A stretch of 64,000 bases of DNA from Peribolospora baueri (lineage: Eukaryota > Basidiomycota > Peribolosporomycetes > Peribolosporales > Peribolosporaceae). The notes beneath the pieces are model-generated. The model did no database searches, was not told the origin of the DNA, and saw nothing but the letters and a program-made list of their open reading frames with translations. The position numbers and the translations under genes are program-made. This document shows, one piece after another, positions 35,296-46,740 of the stretch. Each line of letters begins with the position of its first letter. Position 1 is the first letter of the stretch. Location of the stretch: contig JAMDHS010000005.1 in the NCBI GenBank assembly GCA_029717555.1, positions 310,001 to 374,000 of the forward strand, read 5' to 3'.

Positions 35296-36247
35296 TCTGT
35301 TTGCTAAAGGTCGCAGACCGCTGAGAAGGGAAGCAAGTGAACGTCGAAAGGGAAAACCTGTCCCTTGCTAAGGAGATGAAGAGAAAACCTGACGAGAGAG
35401 CGTGAGGAAGGGCAAATTGGAGGCGATTCGGTGATGGTGGGGAGAGTTTTCCCGTTCTCCATCCCTCCCTGAGACCCCTTTATACGCGTGAGGCGGCATC
35501 CCAAAGGTCGACTGCTCCTCGTCGTTGGACAAAGGTATTGCTTCAGCCTCGCACCCATCGTTGGTTACACGCCTCTTCCGCCCACGAGCGTCTCCCACGC
35601 TTACAGTGGTCTTTTGAACGAGCGATGCTGTCCGCTATTCAATAGAAGGAGAGTCAGGAGGCCGGGTGTGGTGGAAGGGGAAATTGACTAAGTGAGCCCA
35701 GTAGGTTCGTCGGAAGGGCACGGAATAATTAAAAACATCCCCAGCCTCGTGACTGCAAAGCGGGCCGCAACGACAGGGGGGCCATGTGGCGCCAAAGAAT
35801 GGGAGCGGGCGTTGGTAATGTGGTTGTCGGATGGTGGGCCGTAATTGTGAGAGTGAGTAATGGCTGACTGCGTGGAGGCCGCCGGCGTTCGTGTGCACCC
35901 GGCTACCATAGCGACGCCGCGACGCCGAAGGTTCGCGGTAAATATAGAGAACCCGAGAGAATGGTAGGTAAGCAGGAGGCGCAGTAAAGGGCCGCATTGA
36001 GACCGCCGTTCAAGAAGGGCTCGGCGAATATGAAATGAACATGACGGTGAGGTGCGAATCTCGTTTACCAAGGATGGCCCACACCGGCCTTCCTCGCAAT
36101 ATACCAGCTGTGTCTCCTCCATATGTGTGACACGACTGCGGTAACCACTCAGCTCAACCGCCGCAGCGTCGATCCAAGTCGGCGATCGCACCTAGCACTG
36201 AACACCCACGACTGTTATCCTCTCGATACTTCCCACCACTGAAAGCC
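35296..36247. promoter_or_regulatory. Divergent promoter region, secreted protein / TAF8
   Basis: No gene is seen in 950 bp. The half next to 35295 is the leader of the secreted protein gene. Nothing in it resembles a tRNA or small RNA. Confidence 0.5.
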
Positions 36248-37830
36248 ATGGCCCGCGCAGCCTGGCCCAGTTTCTCACAGCTCCCCGTCACACCAACACG
36301 ACCAGCCCCTTCCCCTCTACAGCTCTCCGTCACCACCGGTGTCAGTCAGCTTACCTCCCATTCGGCGCTCACAGGCGCAGGTGCACCGCCTCCAACATCT
36401 CCCAATTCGCGGTCCAAACAGGCCGAGGCTTTTCCCATCCGTTCGTCCGTGCCTTCGCATTTTCTGGACGAAGATGTGACCGCTCAGTACGTGGACAAGC
36501 TTGTGGCCTATACGATTGCTAGGATAGGCGGCCGGACTGCCAAGGTCGACGATGAACGCGAGGAGGGGACGCGGCATCAGAAGCGAGGGCAGCAGGGGTT
36601 TGAGGGCGCGACTGCAAGCGCCATGCTCGAGATGCGGACCCTGGTGCTGCAGTGTGAGTCTGCGGGCGTTGGTAGAGCTACTCTCCTTTATTTGAGCTAA
36701 ACCCGGTCTCATTGCTCTGTCTATCCATATCTCCTGTCCCTCGTTACCCAACCCCAGATCTCCAAGCCATATACGCACGCGCTCACGCGTTCGCCGAACA
36801 CGCTGCTCGCATCAAACCAGGCGCTCCGGACCTGATTGCTGCTCTGGACGAGCAAGGCGTTGGAGTGGAGGAGCTGAAGACATTCTGCAAGGAGGAGAGG
36901 ATGCGGCGGCGGAAGCGGAAGAGGGTCAGAGGAGACGGCGAAGGGGGTAAAAAGGAGACTGTCTGGGAACAACGTCTAGCCAGTGTGGAGATACCATTTG
37001 CGATGCCGCCGCTTCCTTCCTCCTCGACCGCCGGCTCTTCTCGGGTGGACCCTTCGACGAGCTTCCTTCCTTCGGGCTCCTCATCAGAAGATTCCGAGGC
37101 GGACGCCCCAGGCGAGGACGATCCATCGGCTCCAGCGGCAACGGGAAGACATACGCGTGTGGATGCAGAGACGGAGCGGCGGCGGAAGGCACGGGAAGCG
37201 AGGCGAAAGGAAAAAGAGAGGAGGAAGGAGAGGGAGAGGATGCTGAGGGAGAGCATGCCCTCCTGGGCACCGAGATTGCCGAGCAAGCATGCGTGGAGGG
37301 AGACCCCGGTGAGCAGGCTACCTTTTCTCGCTATATTGCTTCTGGACGAACCGGAAAAATTGACGCACTTTCGTTTCGTTTCCCTTCGGTTTGACCCGAC
37401 CCGCTCCTGGTACTTCTCGTGCTACTCTCTCCCTGTCCAGTCTTATCCGCTTCCGCTCTCGTCCAAGCTTACTCCACTCTCCTTCCTCGATCTCAAACTG
37501 CGTAACAGGCGTCTCGTAGAAGGCTCCCTTCGCAACCTCATCCACGCCACCGATCTAGCCGCCTCCGATGTCACTCCTTCCTCTCGGTCGCCCACCACTG
37601 CCTTCCTATCTTTTACTCCCGCGCCTCCCCTTCCTCCCGAGTCGGATTCCCTCGATCACATGGACGTCGCTAGTCCAGAGGAGGAGACGGACAAGGTGGG
37701 CAAGACAAGGCAGCAAAAGGAAGGAAGGATTTCCCTACGCATTGGCCAGCCCAAGCCCCCTTCCCCAGCGTCGATATCGCCGTCGCCATCACTGGTGAAG
37801 GGCGGTCAGCTCGCCTTCTCGAATGCCTGA
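36248..37830 (+). CDS. TAF8: TFIID subunit TAF8
   Basis: Three exons (36248-36653, 36758-37308, 37441-37830) give 448 residues. TAF8 pairs with TAF10 through a histone fold and nucleates one lobe of the general transcription factor TFIID. The histone fold is at about residues 70-185 (FLDEDVTAQYVDKLVAYT, ATASAMLEMRTLVLQYLQAI, AFAEHAARIKPGAPDLIAALDEQ). It is followed by an acidic/basic linker and the diagnostic TAF8 C-terminal motif SMPSWAPRLPSKHAWRETPSYP, which contacts TAF2/TAF6 in known structures. The splice between ETP and SYPL falls inside this motif and supports intron 2. The last 100 residues are Ser/Pro-rich and variable. The ATG chosen is the only one upstream of the fold. Confidence 0.88.
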
Positions 37831-38773
37831 GAGCATGTATGCGGAAGTCTCTTCCTTGCCATACCGTGCCTCCTTCCCTCACGTAGGCTACGTTTGGCTT
37901 GTGTCTATTGCGAAACTGCTCGTCATCGCCGATTCGTTTTAGTGCCGGTCGTTCGGCAAGAGTTTTAGACCGTTCGACAAGTTCGAAATATTATTGATCA
38001 CAGACCAAGGATGAAGTGCTATGACGAGGTCGAAAGACAAGAGCCGGAATATGAAAGCACACACAAAGGGCAAGAAGACGGGACCTCACCTCAGCCTCGG
38101 CCCCTTCGCCCATTATCACCTTGCAAATGGAAACCTGCCTTGGCGGTGACCCCTACTTTGTCTTACTTTTCTCTCCATCCCACCGTCCCCCTTGGTCGCT
38201 CCTTCCCCCTCTCCGTCCCTTGTCCCTTTCCTCGTCACCCGTCTCTCCCCTTCTGCTCCATCTTTTTGGCGTCCGCCGTCGGAAACAGTCAAGCGTGCAG
38301 ATTCGTATCGTTCAGCGGAAACACGGAAAACATCGTGATATCAAATGTCCATCGACCGCCTAGAATGGTATTACAAGCAAACGAAACGCATACTCCCCGG
38401 GGGAGCCACACGACAAAAAGCTTTCCGTATTGACCCCGTCCCGAGTTCGAGAGAGCCGTTCCTAGTCCGTCCGTCCGGCCCAACTCCGCGGACAAAAGAC
38501 GTTCGGCAAGTTGAGCCAAAAACGCTCCTGCGAATGAATGGCCTTTTCACCGCCTTTGGAGAAGAACACAGCGGAGGATTTCCGCCAGGCGATAGAGACC
38601 TTGCTACGAGTCTGCCGAGCCATCTTCGCTCGTCGCTCGTTGGAGACAGGGGCCACGTTAAGCGATGGTCGTCGCCCTCGCGGACGACGCTGGCGTCTTG
38701 CAGCACGCCGCGCCCGTCTCCCACTCCTGCTTCGTTCCCGTTAGGAATGGAGAAAGGACCTCGGAGGCCCCCT
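37831..38773. other. Convergent gap, TAF8 / Sel1-like gene
   Basis: No gene is supported. Long frames on the + strand between 38345 and 38974 are Pro/Arg-rich; beyond 38774 they are antisense to the neighbouring exon. Presumably both 3' UTRs. Confidence 0.5.
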
Positions 38774-41700
38774 TCATGTCGTCCCATCCCTGGACACCGC
38801 CCCATCGGTCCCATCGCCTACGATAACACCGGCGTCGGCGTCCACTGCGCCAGCGTCACTCGACGCCCCCCAAACAGGCCCCTCCGCCTCCGCCTTCGGG
38901 TCTTCTTCCTGCGCCTTCGCCTTCTCCACCACCTCCTTTCGCGCCACCCTACACTCCCTCGAACAAAACGCTAGTCCGTCCCGCGTCCTCGGCGCGTTCA
39001 CCACCGTCCGATCGCAGACAGCGCAGCGAGACACTACGGCTAGTCGGGACGAAGCTTCAGCGGCTGCTAGGGCTGGGTCGAGCGACGTCGTGGACGCGGG
39101 CGTCCGTGCTGTCCGCGTCTCTGGCGTTGGCCGAGTGGGAGGTTGCGGAGGCAACGGTGGGACGCCATCGTCATTTACGACGGCAGCTTGAGACGTAGAC
39201 GCGACGGGAGAGGCTGCCTCGGTCGAATTGACACTCTCGAACGCCTCTCGGACAGAAGGACGGGCCGCGATCTGTGCTGGTTGGTTCGTCTTCCAAACCT
39301 TGGAGATGGAGTCGAGTATAGACGTCCGACGAGATCGAGCGTGGGCGTCTCCGGCGAGCGCCCCGTCGCCCGTTCCGACCGCGTTCGCCTTGTCCAGCTT
39401 GTGAGATGATCGGTGAGCCGGCAAGGTTGGCAGAGGGACCTCTGGTCCCAACTTGGACCGAGACCGAGACAACGCCCTTGTCAACCCGGGAGCGAGGAGA
39501 ACGTCCTCAGTGACGCCGTGCACGAGAGCAACGCCCGACGGTTCCTCTCCTTCCGCAATGGCTCCCGCCTCCGCTTCCACTATACCCTGCGATGCGCCTC
39601 TGCGCTGCCCATTGCTTGCCGCGCCTCGACTCCTCGCGGGCTGTTCGAACGTTCCGAACAGCGACTTTGCCCTCCTCCGACTTCCACCCTGCCCCTCCCC
39701 GGCAGCGACCTGCATGAGGTACTCTCTCGCCCGTTCCGAACCGACCCTTGCACCACCGGCGGCGCGCAAACTCGCTTGAGCCTGAGCGTGCCTCCGGAGC
39801 GAATCGGAAGCCGACGGACGATGTCTTACCGTCTTGCCCCGTCCCGCTGGGCCGTCTGAGCTAGAAGACGCTTCCGCAGAGCCATGAACAGAAGGTATTT
39901 CGGCAAATACGCCCACCGTCCTCACTTCGCCCATGCTGTACTCCGCCTTCGTGCTGTCATGTGCTACAGCTAGCGGACGCGGACGGGCGGGGATGAGGAG
40001 CGATGGGGAGCACGAGACGATCGAGGTGATGGAGCGCGCGGCACTTGAAAAGTGAGACGCTTGCGACAGGGTTCGTGCACGGGTAGCCGCTGATAGGTCC
40101 ACGGTTGACGACGGAGTGCTGAGGTGAGTCTTTGAAGGGTCTGAATGGTTCGACGGTCCAGCGGCGTCGCTGCTGGGGAAGGGAACACCTTCTGCTCGTC
40201 CGTCATCCGTGGACGAGCTAGAAAGAGAGCCGGCGGGACGAGGCAATGAAGGCCGCCTGCTCTCCGCGTGTGCAATCTCGGCTTGCTTCCCTCGCCCTTG
40301 CTTTCTGCCGTCACTCCTTCGCTCCCCTCCAGCGCCCCGGCTCCCGGACTGCAGCTTTGGCGCAGAGACGCGCGAAGAAGGCTTTGGCCAGAGCGCAAAC
40401 TCCTCCTTCCACCGCTTCACCTGCTCATCCTCCTCGCGTTCCATCTCAGGTGAGGAAGACTCCACCGAAGTAGGAGCAGTCGTGCCGGCTTTGGAATGAG
40501 CCCTAGAAGATGACGACGAGGGCGTCCCACTCCGAGCCGCGCTGCTGCCATCGTCACCCACGCCAACGGCGGACGAACGGCGAAGTTGAGGGAAGGCCAA
40601 GTCGCTGCCGACTGACGTTGGCGAACTGGCCCAAGCGTGGATTCGTTCAGAGCCGGCACCGCTCGTGCCATCGAGTGCATCGGCCGAAGGTCCAACTTGT
40701 CCATCCCATCGTTTGTCCGCCTCCAGCTTGACGACTCTCTCCCTCGCCCTCTGCACCAGCTCGTCGGCTCCTTCGTGCCCCGTCTCGCCCAATTCGGCGC
40801 AGAGCCTCCAGTATCGCTCGGCCTGCTGTCCATGTGCAGACGCATTGTCGAACGAGAACGGGCCACGACCGGTAGGGTCCCCAGAGGAGAGAGGCGACGA
40901 GCGGTATGGCGCAGCGGAAGAGTCCCGCCAGTGCACGGCGGCAAGGAGGTAGTAAAGGTGCACGAGCGTCCGAATGCGCGTGAGCTTACCTTCATCCCTC
41001 TCACCACCGGAAGACGATGCGCATTTCTCTTCAACTCCTTCCGCCTCCGCCGCGAGTGGGGATGAAGCGAGAATGCTGGTAGCGAAGCGAGCGCCCAGTC
41101 TCCAGACGTTGGATCCTTTTCTGGAAGGCGAAGACGCTGATGGTAAGGGAGAATTACGTCCGCCCCCCTCCGCCCACCGCGAGGTGGTAGCATCGCCGAA
41201 CAGAAGCGACTCAGCTGGCCTGTCCAGGACGCGCGGAAGAATCGAGGGCGGATCGCCGTAACGTATCCGCCCATAGCGATAGAGTGACGTGAGACCTGCG
41301 ACCAGCTCGAGCGTGCGCTGCGGGTTCGGAAAGTCCGTCTGCGCTAAGGCCAGCGGCGCGGGCGCGACGGACAGCTTTGACGACACGCCGGCGCCCTCAC
41401 CCTCGTTCGAATTCACGTCATCCTCCTCTTCGATCGTCGTGCCCTCTAAAATAACGCCTGCACGCTTCCCCTCCTCGATTGCCAGTCCGGTAAGGAAATA
41501 CTCTCCCGCTCTGGTCGCATCCTGCTCCACGAGTAACCGAGTGCCCCGCTTTGAGCCGCGGAAATACATCTGGGCGAGGTTGAGCGCGGCGGAGGAGGAG
41601 CCTAGGGAAGTTGCGAGCATGAGGGAGGACACGGCGAGGACGTAGTTGTGCGTGATGAGGGCGGACTGTGAGCGACGGAAGAGAAAGCGACAGGTGTCGA

Positions 41701-42199
41701 AGAGAGACGTGGCACGGAGACACCCGAGTGAGACAGAGTCGAGAATCCTCACTCAGAACGTACGAGTATGCTATCAAAGTCGCCGTTCACGCACCTGGGC
41801 TTCCCAAAGTAGCTCGTCGATGCGCTCGAGATCCATGAAAGACGGCGGAAACCTTTCACGAGAAGAGCTGTCTCGTCTTTCTCCGAAAGCGTCCACGTCG
41901 GGGCCCCGTGTCTGTGCCTCGCCCTCCGCACTGACCCCATCCAACGAGGCATGCCTGGTCGCCTCGAGCCCCTCAGAACTCTTCTGCCTTGCCATCAGTC
42001 CCGTTCGCATTTGATCATGAACAAAGAGGGTAGGGTTATGAGGCGGAAACAGGAGGGTGGACGTTCCAGAAGTGTGGTAGTACTGACGGCTTGCCGTCGA
42101 GCCCAGATGGGTAGGCGTCAGCGGACCTGAGGGTGCGCCGTTGAAGGAGGTGCGGGCAGAGGAGGGAGAAGGATGAGGGCGGACGGGCGAGGAAAACAT
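38774..42199 (-). CDS. Sel1/TPR-like repeat protein with C-terminal CxxC...CxxxC finger
   Basis: Two exons (42199-41795, 41665-38774) join in phase to 1098 residues. The first 350 residues after the head resemble Sel1-like helical repeats: LLWEAQ joined to SALITHNYVLAVSSLMLA, then SAALNLAQMYFRGS, AGEYFLTGLAIEEG, ERYWRLCAELGETGHEGADELV. The middle 500 residues are low-complexity Ser/Arg/Gly with scattered basic patches and are probably disordered. Near the C-terminus SRCAVCDRTV and FCSRECRVARKE give a four-cysteine finger that resembles the zinc-binding core of Ecl1-type lifespan factors; this link is tentative. Intron 1 (129 nt) was chosen because the closer AG sites break the frame. I cannot give a function; Sel1 repeats usually scaffold protein complexes. 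It is divergent from IMP1, 467 bp apart. Confidence 0.78.
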
Positions 42200-42666
42200 G
42201 GCGACAGCAAAGAGAATAGATGAATGATGCTGTTGGGAAAAGAGTCCGCGTCCACAGCCGCGTCGCGGTTGCGTTTGAGGACGGGGAGCGTCCCAACACG
42301 TCAAGAGATCGCGACCTTGGCAGACGAGGCTCTGGTGACAAGCTGGAAGCCGGAGACGAAGCAAGTCGAGGCCGGGCAAGAGGAGAAGGAGGAGGAGAGG
42401 AGGGACGTTCGGGAGCGGTGGTGGGAGGTAGGTGAGTAAACAAAGTCGATCTCTCCGTCCGTCAGTGGCTGTTATCTTCCAACTGCGACCGACGCCTTAT
42501 TAGGGCCGCCGACATCAAGAGCGATCGAGGCTGTTTGCTGCGGCATCCGCTCGGAAGGAGTGCTCGTCCGCGACCTGGGACGGATGATGAGCTGCTTATG
42601 ACCTCTCCATAGATCTTGCCCGCCGTTACGACCGCGCACACAACGCATGCTCTTGTCCCCAGCGAC
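42200..42666. promoter_or_regulatory. Bidirectional promoter, Sel1-like gene / IMP1
   Basis: A 467-bp region between divergent starts. The part nearest 42199 is GGAGGAG-rich on the + strand (a pyrimidine leader for the minus-strand gene). Confidence 0.6.
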
Positions 42667-43824
42667 ATGTCTTTTACGACCTCCTTTCGAAGAAATTGGC
42701 CGCTGGCCAAAATGTCGCTCGTGAGGACGACGCAGGTGAGCGTCCATGCGTGTGTGCCTGCGAGCAACCGAGGTTGCTGTGGTGGCTTCCCTCGCACCAG
42801 GTCTCGATCCGTGTCCTGCTTTCTACATATCTCAAATGAGCCCGCGCTCAATCCTGGCGGCTTCTGGACCGTTTCTTTTTGGTCTTCCTCAGATCCTCTG
42901 CTTCATCCACGCCGTCAATGAGACTGTCTTCGAGGTCCGATTTGTGAGCGAGCGAAGCGTTACTGGTTACCGTCATCCTTCTCTCACGCCTTCTCGCGAC
43001 CCCCTCATCGTTCGCTCCACCACCTCTACTTCCCATATCTGCCCTCCCTAAGACCACTGGCGCCTCGATGCTCCCCACCCTCTCCAGCGAGGGCGACCTC
43101 GTCATACACGAACGCCTTTCCTTCTCTTCCTTCTACCTCAACCTCCGCGCCCGCCTCTCCTCCCTCTTCTCCTCCCCCTTTGCAGATTCCGCCTTGACGC
43201 AGGACGCACAAGCAGACGCCCTGGCGGCTCGCAAACGTGCAAAACTTTTCGGTACCTATCCTTCCACGACGCCTCCTCCGGACCTCAAGCTCGGAGACCT
43301 GGTAGTCTCTCTGAGCCCTCTAGATCCGAACAAGACGGTGTGCAAGCGTGTGATGGGCCTGCCCGGCGACGTCGTGTGCGTCGATCCGAGAGGACGATGG
43401 GCGGGCGGCTACGGGGCCGACGGGAGCTTGCGCAAGGGGAGGGGGAGGCCCGGCGGGATAGAGTATGGCGAGGGGTGGAGGTCCACAGCGAACGTGTCCT
43501 CTTCCCCTCCCTTGTCTTCACCGGCCACGCTTGGGATGGAAAACGATGATGACGACGTGGAGTACATTGTCGTGCCTCAAGGTCATGTCTGGTTGCAGGG
43601 AGACAACCTGTCCAACTCGACCGACTCGAGGTACTATGGCCCCGTTCCGCTCGGCTTGCTCAGAGGCAAGGTGTTGGCTAGGGTTAGTCTCGTCTCCTCC
43701 ACGAATCTTTTCGAGTGCAGTACGCGCGCGTGCGCTGACTGTCTGTCTCCTCTTTCTTTTCCCGTGGCTCTAGGTATGGCCGTGGCCCCCCATGTGGCTC
43801 GGCAACACCATGCGCGACTCCTAA
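42667..43824 (+). CDS. IMP1: Mitochondrial inner membrane signal peptidase subunit 1
   Basis: Four exons (42667-42735, 42893-42943, 43053-43682, 43774-43824) give 266 residues. Imp1 is the catalytic Ser/Lys protease of the inner membrane peptidase, facing the intermembrane space and maturing proteins such as Cox2 and cytochrome b2. Visible are the helix ILCFIHAVNETVFEVRF, the catalytic Ser in GASMLPTL, the catalytic Lys region VCKRVMGLPGDVV, VPQGHVWLQGDN and DSRYYGPVPLGLLRGKVLARVWP. Family members are about 160-190 residues; the surplus is two inserts, about 35 residues after HERLSFSSF and about 60 after VDPRGR. The donor of intron 3 is gttagt, unusual but phase-correct. The upstream frame at 42616 starts at TTG, so ATG 42667 is used. 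Confidence 0.92.
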
Positions 43825-44155
43825 AGGAAGAACGAGCGCGTCAAGGACTCCCCCTGTCGCGTCCAACTCGTGTCCACCACACCCATTCGGCCCTTTTCGC
43901 TCTGTAGTCTAGACTTTTGCATCGCATGGATCTGCTAGAAGTTCCTTCCGAGTACTGCAACTCTATCCATCGTCCTCATTGGACCAAGCTTATTCCCTCC
44001 TTGTACATTTCTTCTGTTCTCTGCCTGGCCCCCGTGTCAGTCCCACGGGCACAGGAAAGAGGGGTGGGGTGGGGTGGCCCGGGAATGCCCGATAAGAGAT
44101 AGCTTCGAAAGCCCATGTCTGCACGGCCATCACGCCCAACCTTCGCTGAACTCGC
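43825..44155. other. Convergent gap, IMP1 / DcpS
   Basis: 3' UTR-like sequence only; GGGGTGGGGTGG at 44063-44076 is the only notable string. Confidence 0.5.
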
Positions 44156-45725
44156 TCATTCCATCCTCGCCTTCTTGACCTCCTTCCTCTCTCCTTCTTC
44201 GCCATCCATGCCGCCACCGTACCCGGCCTTCCTCAATACCTCCAAAAGCGGCGCTCGCTCTCCCAATGAGTACCCGAGCGTGCGGCGAGAAAAGTCGATA
44301 CCGAGCTCGAGCTGGTCTATGACGTCTTCGAGCAGGTGTGCTTGGCCGACTGAGAGGCCTGGGTGGGAAGTGTAGTCCGCGGAGGTGATATGGACGTGGA
44401 GGTGGCTAGACGATATTAGGCGGGAAGGTGAAGACGAGCGTCAATTGGCCAAGCACACCTCAAACGAAGCAGAGAAGAATCCAAAACTCACTAGTAGCTG
44501 GGTTGATAGTGCAAGAAGCACCTCACCTTACCCTCCTTGCTCAATCCATACTTCTCCCTAGCCACCTTCTCGGCCGCCGCCTTGATTTTGCGCAACAGCT
44601 CGACGTGGTCGGGATTGCCGTCCGCGGAACGGAGGTCACGGATCGAGCGGAGGGACGTGTCATGGACGATGGCGATCATGTACAGTGAGGCGAGCGTGCG
44701 CTGGTCCCATTTGCTGCGTGGCGATCGTCCCGACATGAAGCGGTCAGAGTAGGCACACGGCACACGGCGGGGTGGGGTGGAGAGTGGTCAATGATGAGCC
44801 GCCATCACAGCAACGAGAAGAGCGCTCCACACACAGGGACTCACAGGTCTGGGAGAATTATAAAGCCTGTCTTTGGGTCGGAATCTTCGTAGGCGATCCT
44901 GTCTGCCTCTTTCTTCTTCTCCAAGATATTGACGACCCTACTCGCCCGGCGTCAATGAAGGCGGAGACGATCGGATTCCGTCGGATCGTGATGGTGACGA
45001 GCATGATGAGCATGTGCAATACGCCGTTGACGGCGAAGGTAAGCGACTGCTCACCATCTCGTCCGTTCCTCCGGTATAGCCTCGATCCAAGGTCGCACCA
45101 CTTTGTCGTACATCTCCGGCGTCTCGTACATCATCGTTCGCGCCTGCATCGAATACTTTAAGATGTGCTGTCAAGTTCAAATTACGAGTTTCGTCAATAC
45201 TCCGCACCCTTGCGGGCGCTGGCCAAGCTGACTTCGATTCGCGACGGCCGGAATGCTCACCGTTTCAGTGCAAGGTTTGATCAATGTCATCTTCGCATCC
45301 GGTGCCTTTCCTTTTCCCTCGGCCAACTCCTCTCCCTCTCCAAACCACCCTAGGATCCAGGTATAAATGTCGTTTTGTCCCAAGGAAGAAAGCTTCTCGA
45401 AGCCCGAAGACGCGAGGGTATGGTAGGTCGCCGCCGAGAAGTGCGTCTTTTCGACGAGGAGGATAGCTGGAGTGCGGTCCGACGAGGAGGAGCTGGGAAA
45501 GGAGCCGAGAAGAGCAGCAGAACGAGTGCGAGTGTCTACGGGCATAGCGGGGAAAGGGGGGGCATCAATGCCTTGGCTTGATCGTCTACACCTCCCAAGC
45601 ACACAAGTCTGCCCTGCCTTCGTTCTAGTCCTCTCACCTTCGCTCAAGAGCCTCTCAAACGCAAAGCCACTCAACACGTCCAAGGAGACGGGCACGCCCG
45701 CCTCATCCGCTGCAACGTTGTCCAT
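44156..45725 (-). CDS. DCS1: Scavenger mRNA decapping enzyme DcpS (HIT family)
   Basis: Six exons (45725-45638, 45535-45261, 45167-45056, 44937-44845, 44713-44492, 44405-44156) are recognised. DcpS hydrolyses the m7GpppN cap left after 3'-5' mRNA decay. The family order is complete: [88 protein letters not shown], then the HIT triad HLHVHI and NTSSADY-like spacing ([11 protein letters not shown]), ending with the C-terminal [15 protein letters not shown]. The exon 3/exon 4 junction is not clean. The best donor (gtgagc after 45056) leaves one base, whereas both candidate acceptors need two; a weak gtcgct donor seven bases further would restore frame and give about 348 residues. Family assignment is unaffected. 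Confidence 0.88.
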
Positions 45726-46695
45726 ACTGACGCATTCGGAAAGATGGTTTCTCGTGCGATGAGACCGAGCGGGATGGCGGAGGGGGCCAGGTCGTGTGCT
45801 TGTTGGGCCGCGATCGATGGGTGCGCACACGACGGACGACGTGACATTCGCACGCTCGGAGGGAGAGGGGAGTCGGCCCCGGTTAAGACCTGCCAGCCAT
45901 CTTTTTCTATCTATCTCCCTTCCTCCTCGTTCGTTCGGGCTCGGCAATGCCGTTCGTTCCTCCTTGCCTTGACGGTGGCGTGCGTGTCTCTTTCGTGGGA
46001 AGGGAATGGCAGGCGACCGTGACACGGTGACGGTGGCTCACTATGCCTATCCCTCCTTCTCGCCTCGCGTTCCCATTCTCCCACTCACTTGGATCGGTCG
46101 GTTGGGCAGAAATGGAAGAGGAGAAGGGGGGCGGTGTGGGGCCATGTGGACCTACACACATCTACATTTACACACATACGGAGAAAAAAAAAGGGTTGGG
46201 CGCCATCGTTGCTTTGCAGAGATAGATATGAAACGATAATCATTACGCTCGGACGACGACGGCCATCGTCGGGATTCCCATGCATGTCGGACACGTGCGT
46301 CGAAGCTACGGGAGGGAGGAGGAGTGCAGTGCGCTTGCCCGTGCGACGATGCTGTAATGTACGTGCAAACGCCCTCTGGCAGCGGCGTCGTCGAGCCGCT
46401 CCGCTCGGGTGCTCGCTCCCTGCCGGGTGCGAGCCAACGAACGAAGTAACGAACAAGGACGACGCCGGGGCCGGCAAGGATTCGAGGCAGGAGCGAGTGG
46501 ACGACGGAGGGAGGGCGGCTGCTTGTCGGTTACGTGCGCGCATCCCGTCGCCCTTTCTTTCTTCCTTCCTTCCTGCTTCTTTGCTTCCCTTCCGTCCATG
46601 TTTGTTCGACGGCCGGTACGCGGGTCTGATGCCAGGGGCGAATGAATGTACGAGGGAGGAGGGGGCACTTTGCCATCGTCCCTTGCTGCCCGTGT

Positions 46696-46740
46696 CTGAC
46701 CTGACTGACCTGACCTGATTGACCTCACCGACCTGACTGG
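46696..46740. repeat. Imperfect tandem of TGACCTGAC / GACCTCACC
   Basis: About five copies of a CTGACCTGA-like 9-mer in the region upstream of DcpS. Confidence 0.8.

Noticed and set aside
37900-38520. Possible tRNA or small RNA suggested by GTTCGA strings
   Set aside because: No cloverleaf arms could be paired around them on either strand.
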